From positions 52,183,476 through 52,247,475 of the forward strand of contig CM054154.1 in assembly GCA_028751875.1 (NCBI GenBank): 64,000 nucleotides of DNA. Direction: 5' to 3'. Shown piece after piece: positions 32,629 through 44,149 of this stretch. A program made the position numbers and the translations under genes. Each line of letters begins with the position of its first letter. Within the stretch, counting starts at the first letter, position 1. This stretch comes from Rapana venosa. Its lineage: Eukaryota > Mollusca > Gastropoda > Neogastropoda > Muricidae. The notes under the pieces are model-generated. The model did not search any database, was not told where the DNA came from, and was given only the letters and a program-made list of their open reading frames with translations.

Positions 32629-35600
32629 CGCCTGGCGGCTGCATGGTGTGTGTGTCTCTCTGTTTGGATGTGAAATTGGTGTGTTTCTCCAGCGTCCTTC
32701 CTGAAAAGTTTTATATCATTGTGTTTGTAACAACTCCATGAATTGTGCGGTCAGAACAGTTTTCTTTGATATACTTTGACTTTTGACATATTTCAATTTA
32801 TAATCTTTCTTTGCTTTATATTCATTTTCAAAATTTCATTGACTCTATGATTTGTGTTTACCGGATTGTGTTGGTCTTTGTGACCATGTGTACTGTGACC
32901 TTGCCGCAGCGTGCACATTTGCACGTGATTCACGACTCAAAACCGCCCCCACCACCACTGCCCAGCATTTGTCACTACTGGGCAATGACATTAACAGTTA
33001 CAGACTTAAAAGCTTTCTCCTCACGTGGTTTTCACCAAATGCAAAATGGACTCAAACAACACATTGTAAACCTGGGAATACACCGCCGGAAAACCAGACG
33101 AGGAACACGTGCGGGCATACGTCATCGCCTGAAGCGTGCTTCCCCACATCTGCCTCCCTCCTCACTTCTGACGTCACTACCACAACAACTGTCACCAGCC
33201 ACAACACTGCTTCAATTTCTTGTCCTCCAGATGTTTCATCCTTTGTCTGTGATTCTAATGGTTCTGTCCACGATGTGTGTAATGATTTTTGTGAGACTAT
33301 AAGTCCCCTGACTGACCCTGTTCTTTTACCATCTTCCATTCCTGACTCGCCATCCTTGTCTACTCTTCCACTGCACATATCTCTACCATCCCCTCAGCCT
33401 TTTCCCTCTGATAGCCCATAGTCCAATCACCACTGTCTTCTTAAACCTCTTTGCCTCCCTCAGACCTTCTCCACATGTGTCTTCTCAACCTAAAATCTGT
33501 CTGTCCTGAGGGCAAAGCCGACTTCATTTCGGACTTCATTTCTTAACACGACATAGATCTAGCTTTCTTACAGAAACTTGGCTAAAACCACTTGGTCACG
33601 AACCAAAGATAAAACAACTGATGCCACCTGGCTACAAAACTCTTCTTTCCCCCGACTCTCCCGGGAGTGGCATTGCCATCGTCTACAAAGACACTCTGCA
33701 TCCAACTCTTTCTATCTGTCACTCCCTTCCGTTTCACCCGAATCTTTCGAAGTCTGTGAACTCAACCTCACCTTACCTGGCCACTCTTTTACTTTCTGTT
33801 GCCTTTACCGTCCACCCCCAACCTAGAAACAATTTGAGGTCTTCAGTTTTCCACCAAGAGTTTCAATCACTCCTTGACCATTAAAACCTCTCTCCCAAAA
33901 ACTTATCATTCTTGGTGACTTCAACTTCCTTTTTTGACAACCAGTCCTCCCTGATGTCAAGCTCTTTCCTTTCTTTGTCAAAACCACTCTCTTTCCCAAC
34001 TGGTAAACGAACCAACACACAGATCTGGTCACATTTTAGACTGGCTTATCACCGAGGTTTCACAAGGTCTAGTCACATCTCAGTCTGTATCGGTCACTGA
34101 CGAACTGCTCTCCATCATTCTACCATTTTTTTCTCCCTAAACATTGCAAAACATATCAGAAAGAAAATTGCATTACCCGTCGCAACCTCAAGGCCAAAGA
34201 TATTAAAAACTTTCTTTCCCAAGCTGCTGAACATCTATCACAAATCCCTGACCATTCTGACCCTTCTAAACACTACAATACCGTCCTCAGCCAACCCCCT
34301 TGAGAGCAGCACCTCCTACTGTCCATCCCTGCCTGATAGGCCATGTCACCAGGTACAACCGTGACATCCTGGTCGCAAACGCAAACCCCGGGCAACTAGA
34401 ACGGCAATGGCGAAAAACAAAAACCAAAAATAAACAAACAGCTTCTTCCTAAACAAAATTTAATCAACAAATTTAAAAACCTTAATCCATTCAGCAAAAA
34501 CAAAGTATTACCCCTTCCAAGTTCTTGATGCCACATCTATGAAATCTCTCTTTTCCCTCACATCCACTCTGCTTGGATCTGCGAAGGCAACCCCTCTGCC
34601 TTCTATCTACAACCACTCTGAACTTCCTTCCATATTTCTGCATTCTTTTTCTGACAAAATCCGCAACATTCGCTCAAAGCTTGGATCAGACTCCTTTCCA
34701 CCTGCAATTTGTGATCCTCAATTTCTGGCACTCCTCTCCTGTCCTTTCATCCAGCAAGCGAAAAAGAAATCGAGACAATTCTGAAAGGAATGACAAATAA
34801 AATCATGCGACAATTCTGAAAGGAATGACTATAAAATCATGCGATCTCGACCCCAAAACCTGCTTCTCTTTTCGCACAGTGCCTGCCACACTCATACCCG
34901 CTATCACAAAAGATAGTAAACCATCTCTTGTTTCTGGAAATTTCCTTCAGCTCTCAAAACTGCTTTAGTCACACCATTACTCAAAAAGCATGACCTTGAC
35001 CCTAACATTCGAAGAATTACAGACCTGTTTCCAACCTACCTTTTATCTCTAAAGTCCTCGAAAAAGTAGTTCTGAAACAGCTCAACAAACACCTTCTCTC
35101 CAACAGTCTTCTTCCAGCAATTCGTCGCCTATCGCGCCAACCACAGCACTGAAACCACCCTAGTCCACACCTTTTAAAAAGCTTCTACTTGCTTTTGACT
35201 CAGGGAAAAATCTACCTCCTCACTCTACCGACTTATCTCAGCCTTCGACACTATTGACCACTCTATCCTTCCTCTCCCTCTTCAAAAAGTTCGGTTACTG
35301 GGTTCACCCTCACCTGGTTTAGCTCATACCTTACTGACCGATTCCAGACAGCACAGTAAACAAGATTTAGTCATACCTGCCAACTGGAATGTGGAGTCCC
35401 GCAGGGGTCATTTTTGGCCCTGTTTTTCACTCTGTACCCGCTCCACTGTCACATTTAATTAACCGTCATCATTCAACCATCACTTTTATGCAGATGACAC
35501 TCAGATTCTAAGCAGTGACACTCCTGAAATCTGCCTTCCCTCTTGATGAATATGACCTACTGCTTTCAAGATATCCAAAACTGGATGATAGAGAACAAGT

Positions 35601-35659
35601 TACAACTAAATGCTGATAAAACTGAAGCCATGCTTGTAGGGACCAAAAACAAACTCTCT

Positions 35660-35983
35660 TCCATTACAACAACAACAACAACAACAAAAAAGTATGTTCT
35701 TTCGAGCCAGAAGGCCCATAGAGCCGGAGCTTATCCCGGTTTCTGTAGCGTTAAGCGAACTGATGGTTTTTCACCACCCCTGTGACAGGACGCTAGTCTG
35801 TCGCCAGATACTTCCCCAGCAGAGCTGGTACCCACTTGTACACCTGGGTTGAGTGAGGAAAAATAGGAGTAAAGTGTCTTTCCCAAGGACACAACACCGA
35901 GCCGAGCGGGATCGAACCCGCGACCTCTGGATCACGAGTCGACCGCCTAAACCACTCGACCACGGTGCCTCCTCCATTACAAC
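35660..35983 (-). mobile_element. SINE-A, tRNA-derived, (TTG)n tail, 11-bp TSD
   Basis: A direct repeat TCCATTACAAC lies at 35660-35670 and 35973-35983. On the minus strand the element begins with a tRNA-like head: box A-like TGGTCGAGTGG, then GGTTCGATCCC as box B, with spacing like a Ser/Leu tRNA. An approximately 220-bp body (words gtgttgtgtccttggg, ccaggtgtacaagtgggtacc, ggtggtgaaaaaccatcagttcgc) follows, and a (TTG)n tail ends it. The duplicated target is part of the LINE-alpha RT, which reads continuously when the insert is skipped. RNA polymerase III transcription from the internal boxes is the family norm. Confidence 0.9.
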
Positions 35984-36713
35984 AGCTTCAATAGAATTCG
36001 GCAATGCATCAGTCCCTCTATCCACTGCTGTAAAGTATCTAGGGGTCATTATTGACAACACACTCTCTATCAAAAATTTATCACCCAGACCTCCACCTGC
36101 TTCTATCAATTTCGCGTATTAGTGCAATTCGAAAGTCCTGTCCACAGACCAACATCAAAACTTGTGGCATCTCTCATTCTTTTAAAGTCTGGGCTATTGC
36201 AATTCCCCTTTTGGCTGGTCTGCCAGCATCACTATCCCCCTCCCTTCAACGATTGAAAACTCTGCAGCTCGACTATCCTCAGAAAGAAAAATCTGAGCAC
36301 ATTACCCCTCTCTTTCATCTCTCCACTGGCTGCCTGCCACAAAGAATAAACTATAAGATCAGTACCTCTGTTACAAAATGTCTCCACAAAACAGCACCCT
36401 TTCCCACTTTCTGTGAATGTCTCCCACCTGTACACCCCTTCTTGTTTCCCTCGCTCTGCTGCAGATTCCTTGTCTTACAAACACCTAGTTCAACCAGTCC
36501 ACTGTTGGGCCCTCGCTCTTTGTCTGTTTCTGGTCCATCGATTTGGAATGGCCTCCCTATCTCTCTTCCGCCAAAGGCCTCTGGTGACTCTTTAAATCTG
36601 GCCCCAAAACATATTGTTTCAAACCTAGAATTTCCTCTCCTGTTTCATTTCATAGCTATCCCTGTTTTTCAACACCAAAATTCCATCACCCGCCAAAGTG
36701 TATAACGTGTGTG

Positions 36714-36730
36714 GTGTGTGTGTGTGGTGT

Positions 36731-36769
<39 letters not shown>

Positions 36770-36790
36770 GGGTGTTGTGTGTTGTGCGCG
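36714..36790 (+). repeat. (TG)n microsatellite
   Basis: GT-rich tract in the LINE-alpha 3' region, the counterpart of the AC tracts in other LINE-alpha tails. Confidence 0.9.
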
Positions 36791-36922
36791 CGCGCATTTG
36801 GACTTGTTAGAAACATTACTTGCTATTGGTTGCATGACTGGGGTAAGAAAGATTGAGTGCAAAACCTTTGATTTGTCGTGCAAGAACAGCGCTATATAAA
36901 TTCCATTTATTATTATTATTAT

Positions 36923-39009
36923 AGATTCACTATATCTGTTGACATTATTGATAGGAAGCACATTAAATCTTAACTGCGTAATAGCCACATGAAAACAATA
37001 ATTTTCATATCATAAATGTACTTCTCCTTTTGAAAAATTGTTTTAAAAGACCTATCAATGCTATACCCCTTCACGTTCTTCTGATTGTTCCATCCCATTC
37101 TTGGGTAAACAATCAATTAGTCGCTGTTTTAAACAAACGTAAAACATCTTTTCGCTCCAACACCTTGCTGCATCCATACAATGTTAAAACCTGCCCCACA
37201 CAGAATTCCCAACCTTTGAAACCCAACACTTTTTCCAGCTATTCTAAATTAAGTAACATTTTGTACGCCATATGAGGCAACCTTTCAACATCCATCTGCA
37301 ACACTTTCAACCAATATCTTAAACAAGCTACATAAGAATTGATATACAATGGGTACCTCCCCAACTCTCCATATACCATGTTATTTGGTGTTCTCACTGG
37401 GACACCCAAGAACCTTTTACATGCCATGACATGTACTTTTTCGATGTGATAAAGTCTGTTCAAGACCCATACTTCAAATGAATATAACAGAATGGGCTGA
37501 ATTTTGGTATCAAAAATTTTAAAGAAAACATTTGGTGTCATTTACTAAAAACATTTTTTTAGTTCAATGACAGCTTTCCTTCCTTTCACAGCTAGATGTC
37601 TGGTTCCTTTTTTAACGCTAATCTTATTTGTACAAGTGAATCCTAGATAGCAATAACTGATTACTATCTCTAGTTGCTTTCCACTGAAATGCCAATTTTC
37701 GTGCTTTCCTAAAAATCCACCTTCCCTGAAAACCATGACTTTTGTTTTATCAATATTTACATTTAAGCTCATCTTACTACAGCATGTTTGTAAAATATTC
37801 AATTGATTTTGGAGACTGCCTGGAGTTGTTGACAACAACACTACATCATCTGCAAGTAACAGAATGAACAGTTCCATAATGTCTGGCAATACCTGGATCC
37901 CATGCTTACCCTCTGCATTCACATCGTTTGCTAACTGGTTGATAAAAACTGAATAGTGTAGGACTCAAAACACACCCTTGCCTAACCCCAACTGGACAGT
38001 CAAACATCTCTGACATCTCATTCTTTGTACGCACACATGACAATAGTGAATTATACATTGCCTTTAGGCAGGCAAAAAACTTTCCTCCAAAACCTTGTTC
38101 TCTCAAACATTGTAAAAGTTTATTATGTTGCACAGAGTCAAAGGACTTTCTGTAATCAATAAAAGCTGTATATAGCTTTCTTCCTTTCTTACTCATGCAT
38201 TTCTGAATAGTTGCCAACAATGTAAAAACATGATCAATTGTTGACTGCTCCTTACAAAAACCTGCTTGATTTTCAGAAATTAAATCATTATCTTCTAACC
38301 AAGAGTATAACCTTGTATTCAATATTGTAGTGTAACATTTAGAAATAACACTTAACAAAGACACACCTCTGTAGTTATCAACCTTATCTAAATCTCCTTC
38401 TTAAATATTGGAATGATTATGGCCTTAGACCATTCTAGTGGGTAGACTCCTTGGTCAAAAATAGTGTTAACTAGCTTTGTTAAAAACACTTGAACATCCT
38501 CACCACCAGTTTTTAACATTTCAGCTGAAATATTATCAATTCCAGATGACTTACCTATCTTCAGTTTGGTAATGGCATGTTTAACTTCCTCTTCTGAATT
38601 ATCTTATTTAAAACATGGTCCCTTTCTTCTGTCAAAACAACACTTATTTCACTCTGTTCCATATACGCCTCACTGCTGTTTTGAAAAAGTTTCTTAAAAT
38701 GATCAAACCAATCATCCAAACTGATATCGTTATCTATTTTGGCTTTCCCCCCACATCCCATACTTTTCAAATATTTCTAAAAGAACGATGGATTGTCACT
38801 TTCTCTAACTAATCTATTCAATTTCTCATGTCTGAATGCTTGCCTTTTTTCCTTTAAAATGCGTTTGTACTTTTTTCTTGTCTCTACATATTCTTTCCTA
38901 TCTACTTCACTTCTAGATTTTCTGAAACAGTTTAATTTCCTCCTACTCTCTTTCTTGGCTTGTCTACATTCCTTATCAAACCATTCTGACTTTTTGTTTT
39001 TATTTACAT
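36923..39009 (-). mobile_element. LINE-delta copy 2, RT part
   Basis: Minus-strand ORF2 pieces run from right to left: HVNKNKKSEWFDKECRQAKKE (39010-38930), RRKLNCFRKSRSE, a gap, RT core SLLSVISKCYTTILNTRLYS, ENQAGFCKEQSTIDHVF, AFIDYRKSFDSVQH, PVGVRQGCVLSP (38364-37970), LLADDVVLLS and INIDKTKVMVFREGG (37922-37545), then LYSFEVWVLNRLYHIEKV, CKRFLGVPVRTPNNMVYGELGRYP (37541-37239). Catalytic ADD is intact, but frameshifts separate the blocks. It is nearly identical to 60000-62400, so it is a recent family. A LINE-epsilon insertion truncates it at about 39010. Confidence 0.9.
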
Positions 39010-39801
39010 GAAAGGACTTCCTGATTCTTTTGTTGACTGCCCTATATTGTTCTGCTCTTTCTTTTGTTTCATTTTTCTTTTTCTTCACTCTCTACGCTTG
39101 TCGCATAGTTGTAGGATGTTAGGTGTGACCCATGGTTTTTTGACTGGTCGGTGTTTGCCAAGAAGCTCGCTTGCTGTTTCAGTCACTGCTGTATTGAAAC
39201 TATTCGTCAGTGTATCTATGTCTGAGTCTATCACAGTGAGTGCTGCAAACTTTCCACCTATCCTTGCTTGAAAAATTTCTAATACCTCTGGGTCCTTCAG
39301 CTTCTCGAGGTCAAAATTTGATCCTGATGTTGTTCCTCTTGCTTGAGAAATGGATCGGTGAACAGTGCCAAGACATTGAAGAGAACATCAAGAAAAACAA
39401 TAGCAAGAAAGCATATCAGCTGGTGAAAGACCTGACTAGCACAAAACAGAGAAAAGGTTTAACAATCCAAGACAAAAATGGGAAGTGTCTCACTGACGAC
39501 CAGGATATTCTGAACAGATGGACAGAATACTGCTCCGACCTGTATAACTATAGAAGCGCAGGAGATCCAGAAGTCCTTAATGTACCCAAAAGCAAAGACA
39601 CAGACAGTCACCCTATCCTCCGAGAAGAAGTGGAAACAGCAGTCAGATCGCTGAAAAAGGAAGTCAGCAGGGCTGACAACATTCCAGCTGAGTTGGTTCA
39701 AACTGGAGGGAAGCCATGATCAGCGCCCTACTAAGAATCTGCAACAAGATCTGGCAGACAGGAAAAGGCCAACACCATGGACACAGTCACTCATCACCCT
39801 C
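39010..39801 (+). mobile_element. LINE-epsilon copy with 5' inversion, cut by gap
   Basis: The minus-strand part (about 39335-39010) encodes an upstream ORF2 segment: KLKDPEVLEIFQARIGGKFAA, LLGKHRPVKKPWVTPNILQL, AVNKRIRKSF. The plus-strand part (39345-39801) encodes the segment that follows it in the family: EKWIGEQCQDIEENIKKNNS, YQLVKDLTSTKQRKGLTIQD, CLTDDQDILNRWTEYCSDLY, LREEVETAVRSLKK, ADNIPAELVQTGG. The outer edge of the inverted part adjoins the start of the direct part in element coordinates, as in the 11982-13883 copy. The 3' end is hidden by the N gap. Confidence 0.8.
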
Positions 39802-40301
39802 NNNNNNNNNNNNNNNNNNNNNNNNNNNNNNNNNNNNNNNNNNNNNNNNNNNNNNNNNNNNNNNNNNNNNNNNNNNNNNNNNNNNNNNNNNNNNNNNNNN
39901 NNNNNNNNNNNNNNNNNNNNNNNNNNNNNNNNNNNNNNNNNNNNNNNNNNNNNNNNNNNNNNNNNNNNNNNNNNNNNNNNNNNNNNNNNNNNNNNNNNNN
40001 NNNNNNNNNNNNNNNNNNNNNNNNNNNNNNNNNNNNNNNNNNNNNNNNNNNNNNNNNNNNNNNNNNNNNNNNNNNNNNNNNNNNNNNNNNNNNNNNNNNN
40101 NNNNNNNNNNNNNNNNNNNNNNNNNNNNNNNNNNNNNNNNNNNNNNNNNNNNNNNNNNNNNNNNNNNNNNNNNNNNNNNNNNNNNNNNNNNNNNNNNNNN
40201 NNNNNNNNNNNNNNNNNNNNNNNNNNNNNNNNNNNNNNNNNNNNNNNNNNNNNNNNNNNNNNNNNNNNNNNNNNNNNNNNNNNNNNNNNNNNNNNNNNNN
40301 N
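39802..40301. other. 500-N assembly gap
   Basis: Exactly 500 N, a fixed placeholder size, so the true length is unknown. It lies in LINE-epsilon RT sequence, a likely cause of assembly failure. Confidence 0.98.
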
Positions 40302-40542
40302 GTAAGTCTGTGTAAGGATGGTGCTGCTTCCGCTTTTCCACCCGGAGTAAACAGGTCCCTCACACACCCTTTCTTAGCATCACACCTGCTACTAGACTCC
40401 TGACCATCATAGGGGACAAGACTTTGTCAATTTTGTTGTGTACAGGCTGAATCTGTGTTGACAAAAGTGTATATATGTACAAAAGAAGTGTATATTCATA
40501 TATGAAAACAAGTTGGTCAGCTGCAAGGATTTTTACAAAGTG

Positions 40543-40548
<6 letters not shown>
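40302..40548. other. Post-gap sequence
   Basis: No LINE-epsilon tail or other family recognised directly after the gap. Confidence 0.4.
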
Positions 40549-40641
<93 letters not shown>

Positions 40642-40686
40642 TTCGATTCGATTTTTCGATTTTATGTCTGTTCACTCTCAGTGATA

Positions 40687-40778
<92 letters not shown>
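40549..40778 (+). repeat. Two (TG)n microsatellites
   Basis: TG tracts at 40549-40640 and 40691-40778 are separated by about 50 bp. Confidence 0.95.
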
Positions 40779-40779
<1 letters not shown>

Positions 40780-41815
40780 TTTGTGAACTATGGAATGGAA
40801 CTACGCTATGGAACTTTTTGTGTTTATGGATGGATTACCTGATCACCTTTAATACCTCAAGTAAATGCAAAAACTTTATGTTGTTTTTTGGTTGTATTTT
40901 CAGTCTTTTTTCCAAACCTACCTATTTCAGAGATTTTTTCACATGTAGGTATCTGTATCTTGATAAGATGACATATTTTTTCATAAAACACACCACAATA
41001 ACTCTTGTAAAACAAAGAACATGCACTAAAACCCATTTTCTGTAAATATCAAGTCATTCTGACTGATAAAAAATATATATATATTGGTGTTTTTTTTATA
41101 ATTGTGAAAAAATTTGTGCGACTGAAAAACGTCATGAAATTTTGCGTAATTTTCATATCACTTATTAGTTACTAACAACGCACAACACCCAGCCATTTTT
41201 TTCAGTACCATGGACAGGAGCCTCAGCTGTAAAACTCTAAGTAATGTACAAACTGTAAGTAATATACAAATATCTCTGCCTATCACCATTTACTAATGGA
41301 GGTGTGTATTTTAGGTAAATAAATGTTTATAAACATCCAAATAAATAAACTATATTACCTATGTTCAAAATAAGATCAAAAACTTTATTTTTAATTATTC
41401 ATAGATTTTTGGTGAAAATTTGAAGTTATTCCGATAGATAGGTTTTAAAAAATAGTTTTTAAAGACAATACCCCAATTCGGTGGACATGATAAGTCTAAA
41501 AGTCAGTTAAACTAAGGAATTCTGGCGCCGTTATATCAGTAACAGAAAGGTTAATTAAGCTGTTATTTCTTTCTTTTAAACAATCTCTATTTTATGGTTT
41601 TAATTTTTGTTTTTTATAGTTGTTTAATGTGAATAATTAGCTATGTGCACACCCTAACCCACCCATCCCCTCCCCCAACCCATATACACTAACATTCACT
41701 CACCCACACACATTGTCCATTATCCTCAATATAAAATAAAACAAACAAAACAAACTTTCCTGACTGATATCACTAATCAGTGGAAGAACATTAAACTGAA
41801 GAACTAACAAACTAG
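40779..41815. other. Unassigned AT-rich non-coding stretch
   Basis: Probably intronic or intergenic. No gene or repeat family recognised. Confidence 0.45.
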
Positions 41816-41829
41816 CACACACACACACA

Positions 41830-41907
<78 letters not shown>
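41816..41907 (+). repeat. (AC)n microsatellite
   Basis: About 90 bp of AC with one interruption. Confidence 0.95.
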
Positions 41908-41910
<3 letters not shown>

Positions 41911-42150
41911 CAACCCTATCCTTTGGATGAGGCTATAAACCAAGGTCGTGTGTGCGAACGCATGCAGAACATCTTGTGCACACGTTAAAATACACTTCAC
42001 TGTTCAGAGGACTAGGCTTTTGTATGCTGGTGGGAACAGATGACAAAATTTACACAACTGCATACACACGGGACTGGACGTAGAAAAACACATGAGACCT
42101 TACTCCTTTATGAATTATCCTCGAAATAAAAGAATAAATAAATAAATAAA
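41908..42150 (+). mobile_element. SINE-B (type 2) 5'-truncated copy
   Basis: Shares with 46480-46660 the words gaggctataaaccaagg, cacacgttaaaatac, gctggtgggaacagatgacaaaatttac, gcatacacacgggactgga and an ending aattatcctcgaaataaaa followed by (AAAT)n. The tRNA head is absent. Confidence 0.75.
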
Positions 42151-42234
42151 CTAAGACCAGCAAAAGTAAAGACAATAGCACAACACATTTCCTTCTTCTC
42201 ACCACTCAAACCCCACCCCACCGACTGGACTCAC

Positions 42235-42421
42235 TGTTATAGCCGGCGTCCATGCGGCCGTACTGGGGCTTCTCGGTGGTGGTGGTGGTGGTGGTGACGC
42301 GGGTGCCTCCTGGGGTGATCATCTGAGACACCTCGATGCGGCGTCGTGGCGACAGCTGACTGACGCTGGGGGTCATGGAGTTCAGGAGAGAGTCGGCCTC
42401 TGCTGGCTCCATGAACAGGAA
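42235..42421 (-). CDS. Host gene exon (third of three): Ser/Thr-rich segment
   Basis: On the minus strand the exon follows a strong acceptor (ccttcccccag) and starts in phase 0 with FLFMEPAEADSLLNSMTPSV, then SPRRRIEVSQMITPGGTRV, a run of seven Thr, EKPQYGRMDAGYN. It probably ends at AACA|GTGAGT (42229-42234), a consensus donor. If not spliced there, the frame stops about 9 codons later. The Thr run is encoded by a GGT/ACC microsatellite. The segment follows a probable C2-like domain and looks disordered and phosphorylatable. Further exons would lie to the left, but none is recognised before the N gap. Confidence 0.6.
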
Positions 42422-42545
42422 CTGGGGGAAGGGAGGGGGGGAGGTTGTAATGGACAGGGGGATGTTTCATTATTAGAGACAGGTGAGTGATATCTCATTA
42501 TAGCGATTCTACGACTGATTGTAATGATTACAATGAAGTAAGACA

Positions 42546-42760
42546 GACGCCATAGCCAAGTGGTTAAGACCGCTCAACTTTAATCTCATTTTTCAATGAA
42601 GTCATGGGTACGAATCTCGGTATTGTCTGGTGAATTCAGAGTGGAAGTTTTAAATAGTCACGCAGGTCAACTTCATAGTGCATACCTGCCAGTGCCTTTA
42701 TTACCTTTGTGTGTATACACATGCAGATAAAACATGCGCATTAAAGATTGTCATTCGTGT
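42546..42760 (+). mobile_element. SINE-C, tRNA-derived
   Basis: Starts gacgccatagccaagtggtt (box A-like TAGCCAAGTGG), with box B-like GGGTACGAATC about 55 bp on, and a body containing ggtgaattcagagtggaag and cataatgcataccTgcc-like words. It is located in the intron between the last two recognised host exons. The 3' border is uncertain and I could not see a target duplication. Confidence 0.55.
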
Positions 42761-43504
42761 CAGCTTTTGGTGGGTTATGGAAACACAAACACACCCACAA
42801 AACATCCCTTAAGTCAGAATGTGGTTACCGTCATGGTGGGCAAAAGTGGTCCCTTACGCAAAATCTCACCATTGGTGAACTAGGAGCTCTGTCTAGCCAA
42901 GGAATGGGGGGAGGGGGGGGGGGAATGTAATAGTAGTGGTAAAAAAAAAACAACCTGGAGCAGAAGAGAAAAAAGAAGATGGTGGTGGTGGTGATGGTGC
43001 TGATAACATCACCTACATCATCATGATGGCAGTAGATGTGATGATGGGAGTAGTAGGTGTGATGGTGATGACAACGATGATGATGACGGCTCTATGAACA
43101 AGAACTGGGTGGATCCAGATCTCTGACAAGTGGACCATAGTGACGACAGGAATGTGGAGGAATAAGACTGTGACTCTTCAGTGCTCAGTGCTGACAAACA
43201 ACCAAGTAGCCAAGCGGTTAGTGTCAGGAGTGACTTGGCCATTTTTCTGAGACATTGGGTGTGCACAACAGACATCTCAGAAGATGCTTTTTCTTCTTTA
43301 AAAAAACAAAACAAAAAAACATGCATAATTTTTCTGCTTTATGTTCTCTATTTGTGTGACTCACATGCAAAAATTTCCCATGCTGTGTGTGTTTGAGTTT
43401 ATATGAAAAAACAAGTAGGAAATGGAAGGCAGGGGGAATGAAAAGTTGGAGTGTGGCATGTATGTATAACTCAAAGGTGCAAAGGGAAAAGAGCCGTCCT
43501 TTAC
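42761..43504 (-). other. Intron of the host gene
   Basis: Contains a poly-G tract (42906-42923), GGT/GAT-rich repeats (42979-43085) and no coding similarity. It is bounded by a GTAAAG donor (43504-43499) and the acceptor at 42422-42423. Confidence 0.6.
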
Positions 43505-43632
43505 CTCGGCAGTGATGGTTCCTGTGGAGTAGTCGAAGCTGCCTGGCTGAGACTGTAGGCGCAGAATTTGTCGGCTGCTGGGCGTCTTCTTCAGGTCTTC
43601 CATGTACAGGGTGCTCTCCCCTATGTACTCCT
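43505..43632 (-). CDS. Host gene exon (second of three): C2-like domain end
   Basis: The minus-strand exon of 128 bp has AG before 43632 and GTAAAG after 43505. The first two bases complete a codon started in the previous exon, and the last codon is complete, so phases agree on both sides. It reads EYIGESTLYMEDLKKTP, SSRQILRLQSQPG, SFDYSTGTITAE. Together with the upstream exon (REVRFEVYDKSPGE) this has the look of the last strands of a C2 domain: F-E-V-Y-D, G-E-S, L-x-L, then G-x-I-T-A-E-F. C2CD2/TMEM24-like proteins are one possibility, but I cannot confirm the family. Confidence 0.65.
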
Positions 43633-43931
43633 CTTTTATCAGGGAATAAACAAAACAGTGTGGGTGTGTTAAGAAAAAACCCCATTAACAAGACGGAGAA
43701 AGAACAAAACAAGAAGACCATTAAGAAGAAGACCACTATGATAAAAAACAAAGAGGAAGAGGAATAAAAAGAGAAAGAAGAGGAGAAAGGGAAGAAAACC
43801 AGAGGAAAAACCAGAACAAAAACAGCTATCCAATGCTTAAACATATAGTTCATAATCAATACCTGTGTGTGTTCAATTATGTAATGTACAAAAAAAGACA
43901 TTAACAAATTTGCACACACTGTATAGCTTAC
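43633..43931 (-). other. Intron of the host gene
   Basis: A/G-rich 299-bp intron, donor GTAAGC at 43931 and acceptor AG at 43634-43633. No coding signal inside. Confidence 0.6.
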
Positions 43932-43996
43932 CTCTCTCCCCGGGGCTTTTGTCATACACTTCAAATCGTACTTCTCGGGTGTCGTGGGTTACGTCA
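43932..43996 (-). CDS. Host gene exon (first of three): C2-like strand
   Basis: A 65-bp minus-strand exon lies between a pyrimidine-rich acceptor (tttttttctcttcag) and GAGAG|GTAAGC. One base completes an upstream codon, 21 codons follow (DVTHDTREVRFEVYDKSPGE and R), and one base carries over. The phases fit the next exon exactly. REVRFEVYDKSPG is characteristic of a C2 beta-strand followed by an Asp-bearing loop. No further upstream exon is recognised up to 44100, where repeat sequence begins. Confidence 0.6.
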
Positions 43997-44149
43997 CTGA
44001 AGAGAAAAAAACAAGAGAGGCAAAACGTCAACACGTGGCACACGCTCACCCTTCCTACCCGTCACTGATTCTGGCTATCAAAAGCTTAAAGCATCTAGTC
44101 TGCTTATTTTTCAAAATGACAAAACAAACTTTGTCCTACCTAGACCTTC

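Larger units (their letters stand above)
32629..36922 (+). mobile_element. LINE-alpha, near full length, nested in LINE-delta
   Basis: The plus strand carries, in order, a Thr/Pro/Ser-rich leader (33000-33420), the APE endonuclease (33560-34110: FLTETWLKP, GIAVVYKDTLHP, VCELNLTLPGHS, FDNQSS), a linker, RT (35040-36120: the Y-A-D-D box near 35490, ENKLQLNADKTEAMLVGTK) and the C-terminal part (36170-36640: PASLSPSLQRLKT, KCLHKTAPFPTF, PVHPFLF). It ends with gcgctatataaattccattt(att)n at 36888-36922. Many stops and frameshifts occur. A SINE lies at 35671-35972. Possible imperfect target duplication: atgttcac left, agattcac right. Confidence 0.85.

Noticed and set aside
35885..35965. Possible functional tRNA gene (A and B boxes, cloverleaf-like)
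   Set aside because: The head is part of a 302-bp element with body, (TTG)n tail and TSD, so it is a SINE. The acceptor stem does not close.
43865..44068. Plus-strand frame across 43865-44068
   Set aside because: It overlaps the minus-strand host exon and its introns and has no splice or motif support.
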